Shown here piece after piece: positions 1 to 24,640 of a stretch of DNA of 64,000 nt. A program made the translations under genes and the position numbers. The notes under the pieces were generated by a model. It was given only the letters and a program-made list of their open reading frames with translations, was not told the DNA's origin and searched no databases. Location: NCBI GenBank assembly GCA_004794655.1, contig SMMW01000013.1, positions 1,023,501 to 1,087,500 of the forward strand. Direction: 5' to 3'. The stretch is from Marisa cornuarietis. Lineage: Eukaryota > Mollusca > Gastropoda > Architaenioglossa > Ampullariidae. The first letter of the stretch is position 1; every line of letters begins with the position of its first letter.

Positions 1-3000
1 AAGCTTCAAGGGAAGCAAGTTCCACACAGCTGTGAAGGAAAATATGTGTTCACCAGAATATTTTAAATTCATCTTGGAGACCAGGTTTAGAGGATTAGAG
101 CGACCGAGAAGAAATGTAGGTGGACAGAGTTTGGGGAGAGATATTCTAGAAGTGTATCCTCAAGATGGTAATAAGCTAGAGTATCTAGTTTGGTATTGTA
201 TACCAAACTTTGTTGGCAGCCAAAGGAAAGGACTAATGTGATCCGCTCTTATGGAAAACAATGCATGTAGCACTGTTCTGGACTTTCTGTAAGCATGTTA
301 TATGGTCATATGGTAAGCACTGCAGAACAGAGTTGCTGTGGTAAATTATGAAGTGGCTGTTGCAAACCATCAACACCAACTGTGTTTTGAACAAGATTTC
401 ATGATTCTGTAGTGTTGAATGCTGCACTCAGATCAAGTAATGGCAGCATGGATGCCAGTTGTTAATTGGTCTCCTCAGACAGTGCAGCTATCTGGGCACT
501 ATGGTTTTGATGCAATCTGCAGTATGCAGATACTTCCAACAGTGTCTTTTTTCAATATAAAACATTGTACATTGTATAAACATGAGATAAAGAATCTGAT
601 GACATATTCAGTGTCTCTCTTGTGTACTTTACATGATCAGCATGTGATATTCTTTGTTATGGGAAATATATTAATGAGGGACATGCGAGTTACATCCCTA
701 ACATTGGCATCTGACCAGATATTGCCTTTCAATCATGTATTCTTTTGCAAAGCGTGGTGCATAGATGTGCATTCTTTCTGAAAAGTATAATAGGTACTTA
801 TAGTCTATCTCTGAGTTTGACCCATGTCCAGGCACTTTCTTAGTTAATGAAAGTGACATCACAGATAGCATCTTCCTGATGCAAAGAGTTGTAAAAAAAT
901 GGATAAATCTTGCTTAAACCACCAGTTGTTTAGATTAACCTTTAAGACATAAACAGTTGATCACCTTGCACTCTCATGCACACACACACCTCTTCCCTCA
1001 TTGATGCATTGGGTGACTCAGAGACATATTCTGCACAGCTCTGAAAAAGAAAGTTGTCTGCTTAATCTAGGCTGTTGCAAGTGTTGATAGGAATAATGAC
1101 AGTTTTCTGGCAGATTAGTTTGGCCAGATTTTATGGAAGTTAACGTTAACCAAATCTTCCTTGCTCGTGGAAGAAAGAAGGACTTTAAACAAGGGGGAGG
1201 GGTGAATGAAGACAGATTTGTAGATGGGAAATAAACAAAAGGATAATGCTACCTCCAGCATGTTAGAAAATAGTGAAGGAGACACCTTGCAGGAGTAGAA
1301 AGGGTTGGATAATCTGTTGCAGTGTAGTATAGACATAAAATGTTGGTCTTACTTCATTATTTGATTCTGGCTCACTCCCCAGCTCAAAGCACCCATGCAC
1401 ACATACATGGAAGCTGGGGAGGGGAGCTCCTCATGCCAGCCATCGCCAGTTCTTATCTGCCTGCACAGACCTTGGGGTACAGCTTGATCAGCTTGGTGTT
1501 GCAGGTGTACTGGGAGCAGTGTGACTGGGCTGTTAACATCAGATCCTCTGTTTGATTGCTGGTAGGAGAATGTTTGGTGCTGGGAAAGAAGGGTATCCCT
1601 GTTGGAAGACCTCTACATGTCTGCTGAGTTGTAAAACGAACTGGGAAGTCTTGTGATTTCACAGATTTCTTGGCCTTTTTGTAATCAGGGTTAGCAGCCA
1701 GAAGCATGAAACAGCTAATAAAATGTTAAGTAGTAAGAGAAGGGGAGGATATTATTCAGTAGATGTTTTGCTGAAGGAGACTACACACTCTCTATGATAT
1801 TTGGACCATTTTAGTTTACAGTTGATAAATTCATGCAGTCAGAAGTGTCTTCATAAAGTGCTGGTTCTTTAAGAATTATGGTTCATTGCTTTTGCACGGA
1901 CAAGAATTTGTTAAATTTTCATCCAAAATAGGTGAACAGGGCTTTTTAATCCCTGAAAAAATGCATGACATGATTGCTGAAAGACCCAAGGCAAGTGCGC
2001 TTTCTTTTTTTTCCCCTATATCACATCAGTTTCTTCATACTACTTAAATTTAAATGGCTGAGTAATAAATCTGAAGTGCTCGACCTGAATAGCTAGTATA
2101 TATATCTTATCAGCATGGTTGGTTTATTGTCTATCCTAAAGCATTGAGTGAAAGCTCTGCAGAGCTTCTATCCCTAGCCTTGGTTTAAAGGCATCCTTAG
2201 TCAGGAGAGAATGTCTTGATGCTGATGTTCTAATATGCATTTATACTTTGGCTCATCACAATTAATCTAACCAGCTTGAGGAAACTATTCTCATTTTGGC
2301 CCCTCCCTGGATCTGTGTCACCTTTAGTGTCTCCCACTGATTTTTTTTCTTTTATTGTTGCTCTGATATCATGGATTGTTCTTTCTATGCCTGAACCCTG
2401 CTTCCACCTACAGACCACCCACAATGGTCTCTTCAGCCTGTTCTTTGTTCTGGTCGTCTTGTCTGCATTTCTTTGTTTATTTATGATTAATTGTTCTCCA
2501 CTCAGCAATCCTTCCTTGGTGCTAGGAACTGATAGGTTTTTTACTCTGCTGTTCACAGAGTTGCCTCGTAAAATGTATTCAAAATAAAACTTCCAACCCA
2601 GTTCTCAAACTTACCTTCCTCCACCTTGCCTTGACTGCAAGATCTCACACCTTTACTTTTATGATATCTTCTTATCTCCATATTTCTTTGTTTGTTGATA
2701 TGTTCTGTGTATGCCTTCTTTTTGAGTCTATATTTCTATATTTGTGTATTTTACTTTTTGTGTATGTGCAGTGCACTGGACCTACTTTAAAGTTGGGAAG
2801 TGCTTTATAAATTATGATAATTTATATATAACTTTATAATTATATAATAATACCTATTGTGTGGGTTTTACAAACAGACGTGTATATTTTTACTTGTCCA
2901 TTCTTTTACTAATTTGAATTAAGTATAAATTCTACCAACACTCCCTTCCTAAACAATTTGGGAACTTTTTAAAAAATACATTCTACATTTATTTCACATG

Positions 3001-3349
3001 CATGACAACAGCATAAACGCTTCATGAATAAGTCTTGGAGTACCCCAGACCTATATACTAGGTGTAGATTTCCTTCAAACTGTACTTTCATTGGAAACAA
3101 CAAGTGTAGGGTGATCATCTCTCATAAGTAGCTCTTGACAGCTCTTGAGGCTGCTGTGACCAGTGGTAACAGAACTTTGTCATGAAATGTAATGCTGTTA
3201 TAATGCCAGCGTATGCCAGATTGCCCTGTTTTCTAGCTGGCTTTTGTCAGACCAGAAAATGATTTGAAATCTGTGACTTTTCACCTGAGTCCTATTGACA
3301 TGCTGTTTGTTACCAAAGGTGAACCTGCATATGTTGACTTTATCTACAG
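1..3349. other. Upstream intron of the GRK gene, no exon recognised
   Basis: AT-rich, CpG-poor sequence before the first recognisable GRK exon. That exon starts inside a codon, so at least one more coding exon lies to the left of the window and this stretch is best read as intron. I searched it for the conserved N-terminal GRK segment and did not find it. It holds a LINE-like 3' end near 2765-2826 and scattered AT microsatellite; otherwise nothing distinctive. Confidence 0.6.
2765..2826 (+). mobile_element. LINE-like 3' end remnant
   Basis: The stretch reads as a short GTGCACTGGACC-type motif followed by GTGCTTTATAAATTATGATAAT. This resembles the usual 3' end of CR1/RTE-like non-LTR retrotransposons, where a 'gcgccttgag' motif is followed by 'gcgctatataaat' and a short AT-rich tail. 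No clear reverse transcriptase residues are seen upstream. The call rests on motif resemblance only. Confidence 0.3.
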
Positions 3350-15839
<12,490 letters not shown>

Positions 15840-18132
15840 CAATTTTGTTGATTTTGACTGGCGAGTAGGTGTCTGAAATAGCCTTTCCATTTTTGATGGT
15901 TGGGAAGTTCTACACTTATGACTTACTTATTTTTATTTTTGGTGGTGGGGGTAATTTTTTGTTGTTGAAAGTTTATAAGTCACTAGTGGCCTAATGATCA
16001 GTGTTGTATTTGTCGTAAAGGCTGCACCATGACAACAAAGCTTTTAAAAGCATGCTATTGCTGTTAGACAATCTACATATCTGTTTTTTGGTGCAATCAT
16101 TATTTTGAGGATAAAGGGTTAGTAAATATTCTGTGGGTATCTAGTCACTGAAGACATAAATTGGTATTTATTGCTTGTTGCTTTTTAGTCTGCTCTGGTT
16201 TAGTCTTGCTCATTTTTCTGCAGTGCAGTTAGATGTCAGGTTCATATATGCTAGGACAGTGCATACATGATGTGTTCTTCAATAACTTTGATAACCACTT
16301 CTTCCTTACTGTCTGTGGTCATTACAGCTTGCCAACACCCCCGTCCCCCCACCCCCCAAAAAAAAACAAAACTGAAGATGTGATACTCATATACAACCAT
16401 CATGTGATTTGACCAGCCCGTGTCACAGAGTTAAAAAAAAACAAACAATTATTTGTTGACACAAGAACTAGGCAGTGTCCTTAGAATGTGTGAGAAAAAT
16501 ATGGAAATTCGTTACTGCATGCTTTTTTGTGTGCATTTGGCCAGCACTGCTTAAAAATATTGATTAAATATCCACCCACCTCGCTAGGCATTTTTTAATT
16601 TCTCTTCCATGTATGCCAATACTCTTAATGTTATTGTTTTCTTTAATGACATTTTAGATGTAATTAGTAGTATAAAAAGATTGAAAATGGCTAACTTTAA
16701 AAAATCCTTTTACAGAGCATTTACAGAGTTGGTAGGTGTTTGGCTTTAAATTTTGGTTTGCATTTTTTCTCTTTTAATTTTGTTCTTTTTCAATTTTTTT
16801 ATATGCTTGCAAGTAACTGAAGCTTAGCAATATTTGCAGTAGATAAGTTAAAACTGGTTAGAATGTGTGCATGTATATAATATATATATTTGATCATATT
16901 TATATAATAAATGAAAATGCTCATGAAAAAAAACATGGTCATTTAAAAAACTTTAGAGACTTCTGACAGAAAGTAGATGTTGGTTTTCTAGATTTTTCTG
17001 TCTTTCATACTTTAAACAGTTTTAGCACACTGCATGGCATGACTTTTTTTTAGGGGTTTATGCTTCATTTATTAAGAAATAAACATGGGAAATGCACACA
17101 AGGCTACCTTGGATGTGATAACCACTAACGCTTTGAAATTAGGAGCCTTTTGATATTTTGGTTGGTTCATTTTTAGCATTTGTGTATTGCAGTTGTGCTT
17201 GGCTTTGGTCTTGGGGATGTTCATTTGACTGAGCCAGGCATGGCTGTTTGTCATGTTGCAGGCTGACAGCTCCACAAACTCAAATTCCTCCTAGAAGCAG
17301 ATGGTGCTTTTTTGCTGCTAGTCACCAGTTCAGTGGATTTGTGTTCATGGGATAGCAGGGCAGAGTGTGCTGGCCAAAATTCTGTGAATACTCAGAATGT
17401 CATCATGCCAGATGTTGCACAGTAAATAGGAAGCAAGTTTCATGGCAGTGGTAGCTCTTGGACTTTTCAGGACTCAGGCCTCCATTTGACATCAGGGATG
17501 AGCACCGGAGAGCTGGAGGACAGTGCCATTCACCTTGATGTCAACATTGCCAGCATCCTTCTAAAGTCAGCAACCAGCACAAGAGCTACAACTTGCCTGC
17601 AGCTGCTGCCATCCTGGCAGAGTGGCGACCATTCGCATAAACTCACCATGAATGGCAAAGGAGATAATTGTGTGTCTCCCTTTTGAATGGGTCATGCCTT
17701 TTTTTTTCCTTTGTGACAGTGCTCAATGACTTGCATCTATTCAGGCACGAATGGGGTGACACAGTACCTTATGCTGTTACACCTTTTCCTTCCCCATGTT
17801 TTTCCCCTTTTTCCTGCCTCTCCACCTTTTTAGCTTCCATGTCCTCCCTACCCAGTCCCATATGAGATTGATATGGCGACGGGGCTTGCAACCACAGCTG
17901 GTAACAGTTCTTTGTAAGGCTGTACCAACCTCAGGGCTGTCTAACCATGTTTGCACCGTTGCTTTGCAGCCACAGGCTGCATATATGGTCTGGTTTGTTG
18001 ACTAATAGACATTTTTTTTCTTTTAAGCTAGGGTTGTTGAACAGGTATTTTTTTCTTTTACCATGCCTTGCAGAGGGCAAGCCTATGCTGCTTCTCTTTC
18101 CTTCAAAATATAATTGTTTTTTTTTTCCCCAG

Positions 18133-18168
18133 ATAGGAACAAAGTATGGGCAGAACAAAAATGCATAA
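18133..18168 (+). CDS. Candidate alternative terminal exon of GRK
   Basis: A strong acceptor (a T run, then TTTCCCCAG) is followed in phase 0 by IGTKYGQNKNA and a stop at 18166-18168. Joined after RRRR it would give a short polar tail. AATAAA follows 278 bases later. Other acceptors in the region are nearly as good, for example the one opening LLENISTLSKDAYLYKMSLH near 23639, so this is one option among several. Confidence 0.2.
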   Translation: MGTKYGQNKNA

Positions 18169-18445
18169 GACTTGCTTATTGCATTCTCACACTGCTTTCA
18201 TGCTCTTTACTTTTGGTATGCTACATTTTCAAAGTCCTGTTACTGAATGTCACTTGATGACTTCCACTATTTTGACTGCCTTGGAGGGTTTAGGCTGGAG
18301 TGTGTTAAAGAAGCTATCTTTGTGGTCTAAAATGTAAACTATGGTGCAGTGACAATGTCTAACCTCCAGCGTCCCAGATTCGTGCACAAAAAAGGTTCTA
18401 GAATGTTACATAAGATTTTACACTCAATAGTGACATTCTTTGCAG

Positions 18446-18451
18446 AATAAA
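18446..18451 (+). terminator. Candidate polyadenylation signal AATAAA
   Basis: Canonical hexamer 278 bases after the stop of the candidate terminal exon at 18133-18168. It would serve an mRNA ending there. Such hexamers are frequent in AT-rich DNA. Confidence 0.2.
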
Positions 18452-21400
18452 TTCTTCTGTAGTTTTCTCTGTTTAGATACTGCTCAGAACAATGCTTCCA
18501 CTAATTCAGCCCTCTTATTCTTTTCGGTGTAGACCTGGAAATGTTGGAAGTTTAACATTTATCACTTGTTCGGTTAAAGTGCACATTGTGCTTGAAGATT
18601 TCGCGGTCAGATTTTTGGGATAGGCTTTTTATTTTCAAATACTACGATCAAGTTGTGGAAAAGGGTGGGTCAAAATATTTTTCTGTTGTTTTCTGTTTTA
18701 AATGGTCATTGTGGATAAAAGTTGGCTTCAAGGGATAGCATTTTGTAGACTTAAGACATAACTTTGAATAGTTGTCTAATATTTTTCTCCCTGGAAATAT
18801 ACCTGGAGTCACTTTCAAGTGGGGGATGGGAAACTACCATGTAGCCTGAATACATAAGTTAAAGCTAGCTAAAGCAGGGAAGGGGTGATTTCTTTTTGAC
18901 AATATTGTTTCTTTTGGAAATGCATTCTTGTTTTAATGATTTTATGTATGATTTAGCATTTGCTGCTAAGCTTGATGACTTGTTGATACAGACCAGACAG
19001 GAGTGATGACATTGCAAAACATTATTTTAACAAGCAGGTTGTTGTGTGTGCATCACTTACCTTGGGCTTGGTCCATATTTTTCTTGCCAAACATTGCCAT
19101 GGTGATTCAGTCAAGAAGTATTTGTTTGACTTGCAAAATTGAAAACAAGATTGTGTTTAGATTGCACTTTTCCTCTTATTGTATTTAAAAAAAGAATTCT
19201 TTGCTGGTTCTTATTATGGCTGATGTGAATCCATGTGTAGCCACTTACATATTTGTTTCTGTGTAATGTACTGACGGTAGCTTCTCTAATGAGGCTGCAC
19301 AGTCAAAATCTTCCATCATGGCTTTAGCAGGGGGGGAAATCAACAAAGGTTCATACGACGTGGTGCAAAGTAAATGCTCTTTTAGTAATGTGGCTGTCTA
19401 GTGCTACTTTGTGCATTTGAAGAAAACCACAACGGATGAATGTTGTCAGTGTTAGACTGCCCAGAGGACCATCAGAAGAAAAGAGAAATTTTAGGCATTG
19501 TTGCTTGTTGTGAGAACTGCATCAGCTTGTTCGCAAAGCATGAACAGTTGTTTTTTGAAATTCTTTCTTTGGAATGACACAGACAGCAGTGAAGCCCAGT
19601 GAAATTAAGAGAAATCCCAGGCATAAGACAACAGAAGGTCACACTTTGACCTCATTATTGGCATACACAACCATCTTTCTGTGCATGTGCATGCAAGTTG
19701 CCATATTCTCTCTACCTCAGGGTCCAGGAGATTTAAAACTCAGTCAGCAACAAACTTACAGATATGTGGGTTAATAATCAATAAGAATGTATTAGAAATG
19801 TAGCTTTATTAATGCTGAAGAAGGCTTGGAAAGAAATTGTCATGTGGAACTTTTGTGTGGAGTATTTTTTTCGAAGAGAGATAAACCTGGCTACGGTGGA
19901 TGGACTCGATATTGAAGGCATAGGTTTGCCACCAAGTATTACTCGTGTGACAGACACAGAGGAATATTAACTTCATCCAGGGGAGATGGAGTTTTTTTTT
20001 GTATGTGGTCTTTTTGATTTCTTTTTTTCAAAGGGGACAAGGGTGTTGATGCACACTGCCCATTCTTGAGCATATAACCTAAACATAATAGGGAGTAAGA
20101 ACACATCATATGGATGTTCTTTTATGAGAGAAAAACTGCTGTAACGTGAGCCATGAAATTTGTGTGCTGCTTTTGTGTAAGGCGTTGCAACATCAGGGAT
20201 ATTGGAAGATGGTGATCTGGACAAAGACCATGGAAAGTTTGAGTGTCAGGGCAGACTTTTCTAAAGGAGCGTTCAGTGGAACCTATTGGATACTGTAGGC
20301 TGGTCTCCTACATTATATGCTCAAGTGCATGCACACATTCAAAGACTGTTTATACTGTCGGCAGGGCCCCAGTGATAGCTGGCAGCTCATTGTTCACAGT
20401 GGTTTTCTTGTTTCATGTCTTGTCATTATTGTCTTCCTGTATGGTTTGAGTGTTTGGCCTACTGCAGTGTGTGTGTGTTTGTGGAGACAAAGTAGTTTGC
20501 ATCATGGCACCCAAATGATCATTCAGTGACACTTGTTTCACCATCAACATGTGTTATATGAAAAGAAACCAAAGTTCACGAAAATGCTGTTTGTTGCTGA
20601 TGATATAAAGTACAGATGTGCATCCTGAATGCTGATCAGCCAACTATTTCTGTGAATGGAGTTCTAGAAAAACAAGGCACACAGAAACTTGGCACATGGA
20701 TTATCTGCTTTCTTCTGATTCATGCATGTATGGATACTTAGTGACTTACAACATCATCATTTTAAATTTAGCTTTTACTTTCCACTAGCTGTGTCATCCT
20801 GTCTTTTTGCCACAAAAAACTTAGTTATTTTTACATAACACAGTACAAGGGATCAATGATTATACTGATGGCTAAATGGCATATTTTAGGCCATTGATTT
20901 TAAATTTGTGCGTTTGGCAGCTCTGTGACAAGACATTGAGCATTGTTTCAATGGTGCCATGGTGCAGACTAAGCTGGTGACATGTTAGGATAGCAGACTT
21001 GCTCTTTTTAGTACTATTTTCACTAGTGGTATTAAGATATATGCTTCATCCTACTCCCATTTGTTTAGAGAAGTTTTGTATGGGCATTTTGTTTTGAGAA
21101 GATTCTTTTATCTTTTAAGAGAGAGTTTGTGTGTACAACTGCAAGAAATTCTGTATGAGTATCAACATAATATATTGAATCTCAATTTTTAAGGGTTGTA
21201 GCTGACATAGTTAAAGCTGGTAGAGTTGATGTTTTATTTTTATTTTATTTTATTTTTTTTTGCAGTCAAGGTGGGTTTTTAAACATCACTGTCCACACCC
21301 AGAAAGATTTTTCTGGTGAATTGAAGGTCTTTTATCAGCCTAAAGAGTTATGCTTCTTTACAAAGTAGGCTGAAAATGGGATTATTTGTTGGGAGATTGA

Positions 21401-24400
21401 TTGAAGGCAGATTCCCAGCTTGTAACACTAGTTTTAATAATACTCTTGATTACTTTTTATATCTTTAAAATGATATTTTGTCACCTTGTTACCACTGCAA
21501 AGGATTTTGCTTGTGGTTTCCCTTTTTTTCATCTGCCAACTAGTTTAGTTTTTTTGAGTTGACCCATGGCCTCTAGGTTCTTTTGTGTAATGTTCTGGTT
21601 TATCTTGAGAATAAGAAGTAACCAGCTTTGAAATTACATACCACTCCAAGCTGCACTTCAGACAGCTTATAGAATAGAGATAACTAAAAGCCACTCTTCA
21701 GCTGGAAAAATTCACAGCAGATTGTACAGCAGGTTCAGTCTGCACTTAGGCTAGGAGACTATATGTGAACAGCTGCACATCGTGAGAGTATGCAAACATT
21801 CATAGCTTAGAAAGAGCTGGGTTGTAAGGACAGGATTACCTACAACTGGTTTTATTGTTTCCTGTACTCAAGATCATCTCAAGTTCAGCTGATACAGATT
21901 CCTGAAATGAATGTGCATTTGTTACATGATATTTGAATGTTTACCATTAGCTGCTATCCTTCATAATCATGATTTTAAGAATGTGCTTTAGGTCTGTTCT
22001 CTAATGTTTAACATGGATAACTGATTTTTTTTATAGAGAAATTAGAATGCTTTTGATTCTTTTTATTGCGTGTAACTGAATTCTTACCTTGCTGATGAGA
22101 GATGTTTCAATATGTCAGGACACTTATTTTGGTGGGCAAACTTATGAGGGAACATTTTCCCATTACTCTTTGTAAGCTAGAAGGCACAACTAAAATACTT
22201 AAGTTGCAAACTGCTCGAGGTACCTGCAAATTGCATTTTCATTTTAAAATTCTATACCATATACCATGCATTATCTTGCAGGTGATAATCTATGATCAGT
22301 TACGGTGGTCATTCATTTGTAAACACAATGTGTTGTGTTTCACCTGATGCCATTGATAGAAATGTTTGTTCATCATGATTTTTTTTTCTTTTGGTACAAG
22401 GGAATGCTAACTACTGCTGCTCTCTGACTAGATTTGTCTCTTGGTATTCACTTTCGATTTGGTTGAAATGTAAATGGGAAAACAGAGAAAGGCCCCTCTC
22501 CCACTATCACCTTTTTCTTGTATTTGCTGACAGGACAATAACTGTAAAAATAAAAATGTTGTAAGAACCATTTCAGTCTTTTAAACTTCCTTGCAGTGTA
22601 TAGGTCATCAGGGCTGTGAATATAGATTCTGAGTAACATTGTTTTGAAGAAATGGCCTTATGGTAATGCAGTTACCAAACATCATGAAAGCTGCATATCG
22701 AACTTAGTGGCTTTTGTATAAGAATTGCATTCTTGTGCCTCTGGCCTCTTTTGCCTGTTATATGTCTGATAAATACCCCTTCAGTCTTTAGTCTTTAGGG
22801 GCAAGCTATTTGGTGAGGAGAACTTTCCAGTGTTGCTTAATCACAGAAGTCTAGCTGATGTATGCTCTGCCGTGTAATTCACAACAAAGAAGGAAGAAAT
22901 TTTTAAGTTGTACTCTTTTCTTTGTACTGTATTGCAGATGGTGTTGCAGTGTATGAAAGAACTTGTTACTTAATTTCTGTTCACTTTATTATCCTTTCTG
23001 CATGCAATATTTTAATCTTAGTTGTTTAGTTAAAGACTTCAGTTGGTAATCTGTCATTGCACAGCCAGGGGAATAGGGATTATAATTTAGATATGGTCAC
23101 ATTTGTTGTTAACTATAACAAAAAGAACAAATAGCTCAGGACTCTGCTGTACATCTCAATATTGATCAAAATGGATTTTAGAGGTCTTACACAAAAGCTG
23201 GCTTGCAAGAAATGTTTTTATGAGTGTAGAGTTTAGTCGTTTGGTTTTTTATGTGCTGAGTGTCCTATTTAAACGTTATTGCTTAAAAATGGAAGTTAGA
23301 TACAGTGATTGCATGGTAGACTCAAAGTGTAGCTTTTTATGCATATTATTTACTTTTTTGCCGTCATGCTGTCTTGTGTTCTTATTTTTAATATTGCCAA
23401 GCTTGCTATGCATAATTGTATTGGTATATATTTTTTGTTTTGGTTTTCATGCCATAATTCTTCAACAAAACTTAAATAGGAATGATGTGAATGTTGGCAA
23501 CAGTGCTCAGAGATTGGTGTAATGTTAGAAGGTACTAAAAGACAGGCACTGTGAGAATGGCTGTAAATTGTAGCAACAGCAGTTGATCTTCATTATGTTT
23601 GTCAAATGCTGTTGCTTCTTTTCTGTTCTGGCAGTTGCTAGAAAATATCAGCACCCTAAGTAAGGATGCCTATCTCTATAAAATGTCCTTACACTGACTA
23701 GGAAAGGCATTCTGCATGTCTGTAAGCACTTGCAATGATGACTGTTGTCCCCATTGGAAAAAAAACCAGAATGTTGCATATTGTCTAGATACTCTGCTGA
23801 TCTGCTGCTTATAGTTATTGAACCCATCATTAACGTTTGGAAAAATTTAAAAACAATGTAAATGGTTTAGGAAGAGGTGTAGGGGGGATGTATGTGTGCG
23901 CATGTGTATGTTTATGAGATTTATGAATGATAGACGACAGAGTCCAAATAGTTTACCTGTTCTGTCTGTATGCTGCATATGATGTTTCTATTTTTTACCA
24001 GTAACACTCTGTTAGAACAGCAGACTTCTCTCTGTGTTCAAGCAGGGAAAATATTGAAGCTTTCTAGTCAATGCAATGCAATTGTATTTTTCAGTACAAT
24101 GATGAATGATGGACATTTTTCCTGTGGCCAAGTTGTATGATTAATGGGCACAAAATAAGTTGATGAAGCTATCCCCAGTGGATGGGAAGCTTGAAAGATT
24201 TTTTATTGTTTAAAAATGATTTTATTAAGCTAGCAGCTAAAGCTCCACTCAGTAGACCAGATTGTTACAAGAAAATTCTGCATAAAAAGATATGAATGTA
24301 ATATTGTGTCAGTAGTGGGAGGGTGTTACTGGGGATTTGAAGCAGTTTATGATTATGAGCAAATTTAAAAAAATTTTGAACGCCATTTTAGTACAAATAT

Positions 24401-24640
24401 TAGCGTTGTCCTGATATGATGTGAAATGTCAACATTAACTTTCCTTGACTTCAACTACAAGTTTTTATTTTGGGGAGAATTTTTTTTTTTGCAGGGGAGG
24501 GGGGGATATCTGGAAAGTTAATTGCTTAAAGTGTGCACATTGATTTTTGATTAGATTTTATGCTCTTAACACATTTTATAGCTGAAACTTTACTGTAGGT
24601 GAAAAAAGAATAATATAGATAGAAATGGGTGAAGAACTAC

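Larger units (their letters stand above)
15840..24640 (+). other. 3' part of the GRK transcription unit: 3' UTR, introns or unseen terminal exon
   Basis: About 8.8 kb of AT-rich, CpG-poor sequence with no conserved reading frame. Its low CpG matches the GRK gene body and ends abruptly near 24640, so I infer it is still transcribed with GRK. Polypyrimidine-AG acceptors that could open a short terminal exon in phase 0 occur after 16715, 18132, 21265, 22261 and 23638; each leads to a short tail and a stop. AATAAA is present at 16906-16911 and 18446-18451. Confidence 0.45.

Noticed and set aside
1453..1707. 84-codon - strand frame (ANPDYKKAKKSVKS..., LIKLYPKVCAGR)
   Set aside because: Composition looks protein-like, but I recognise no family and see no splice sites or neighbouring frames; left as intron.
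17072..17690. Possible processed pseudogene on the - strand (MNIPKTKAKHNC...)
   Set aside because: A weak resemblance to the start of a ribosomal protein L36a/L44 was considered, but it does not continue past about ten residues and there is no poly-A trace.
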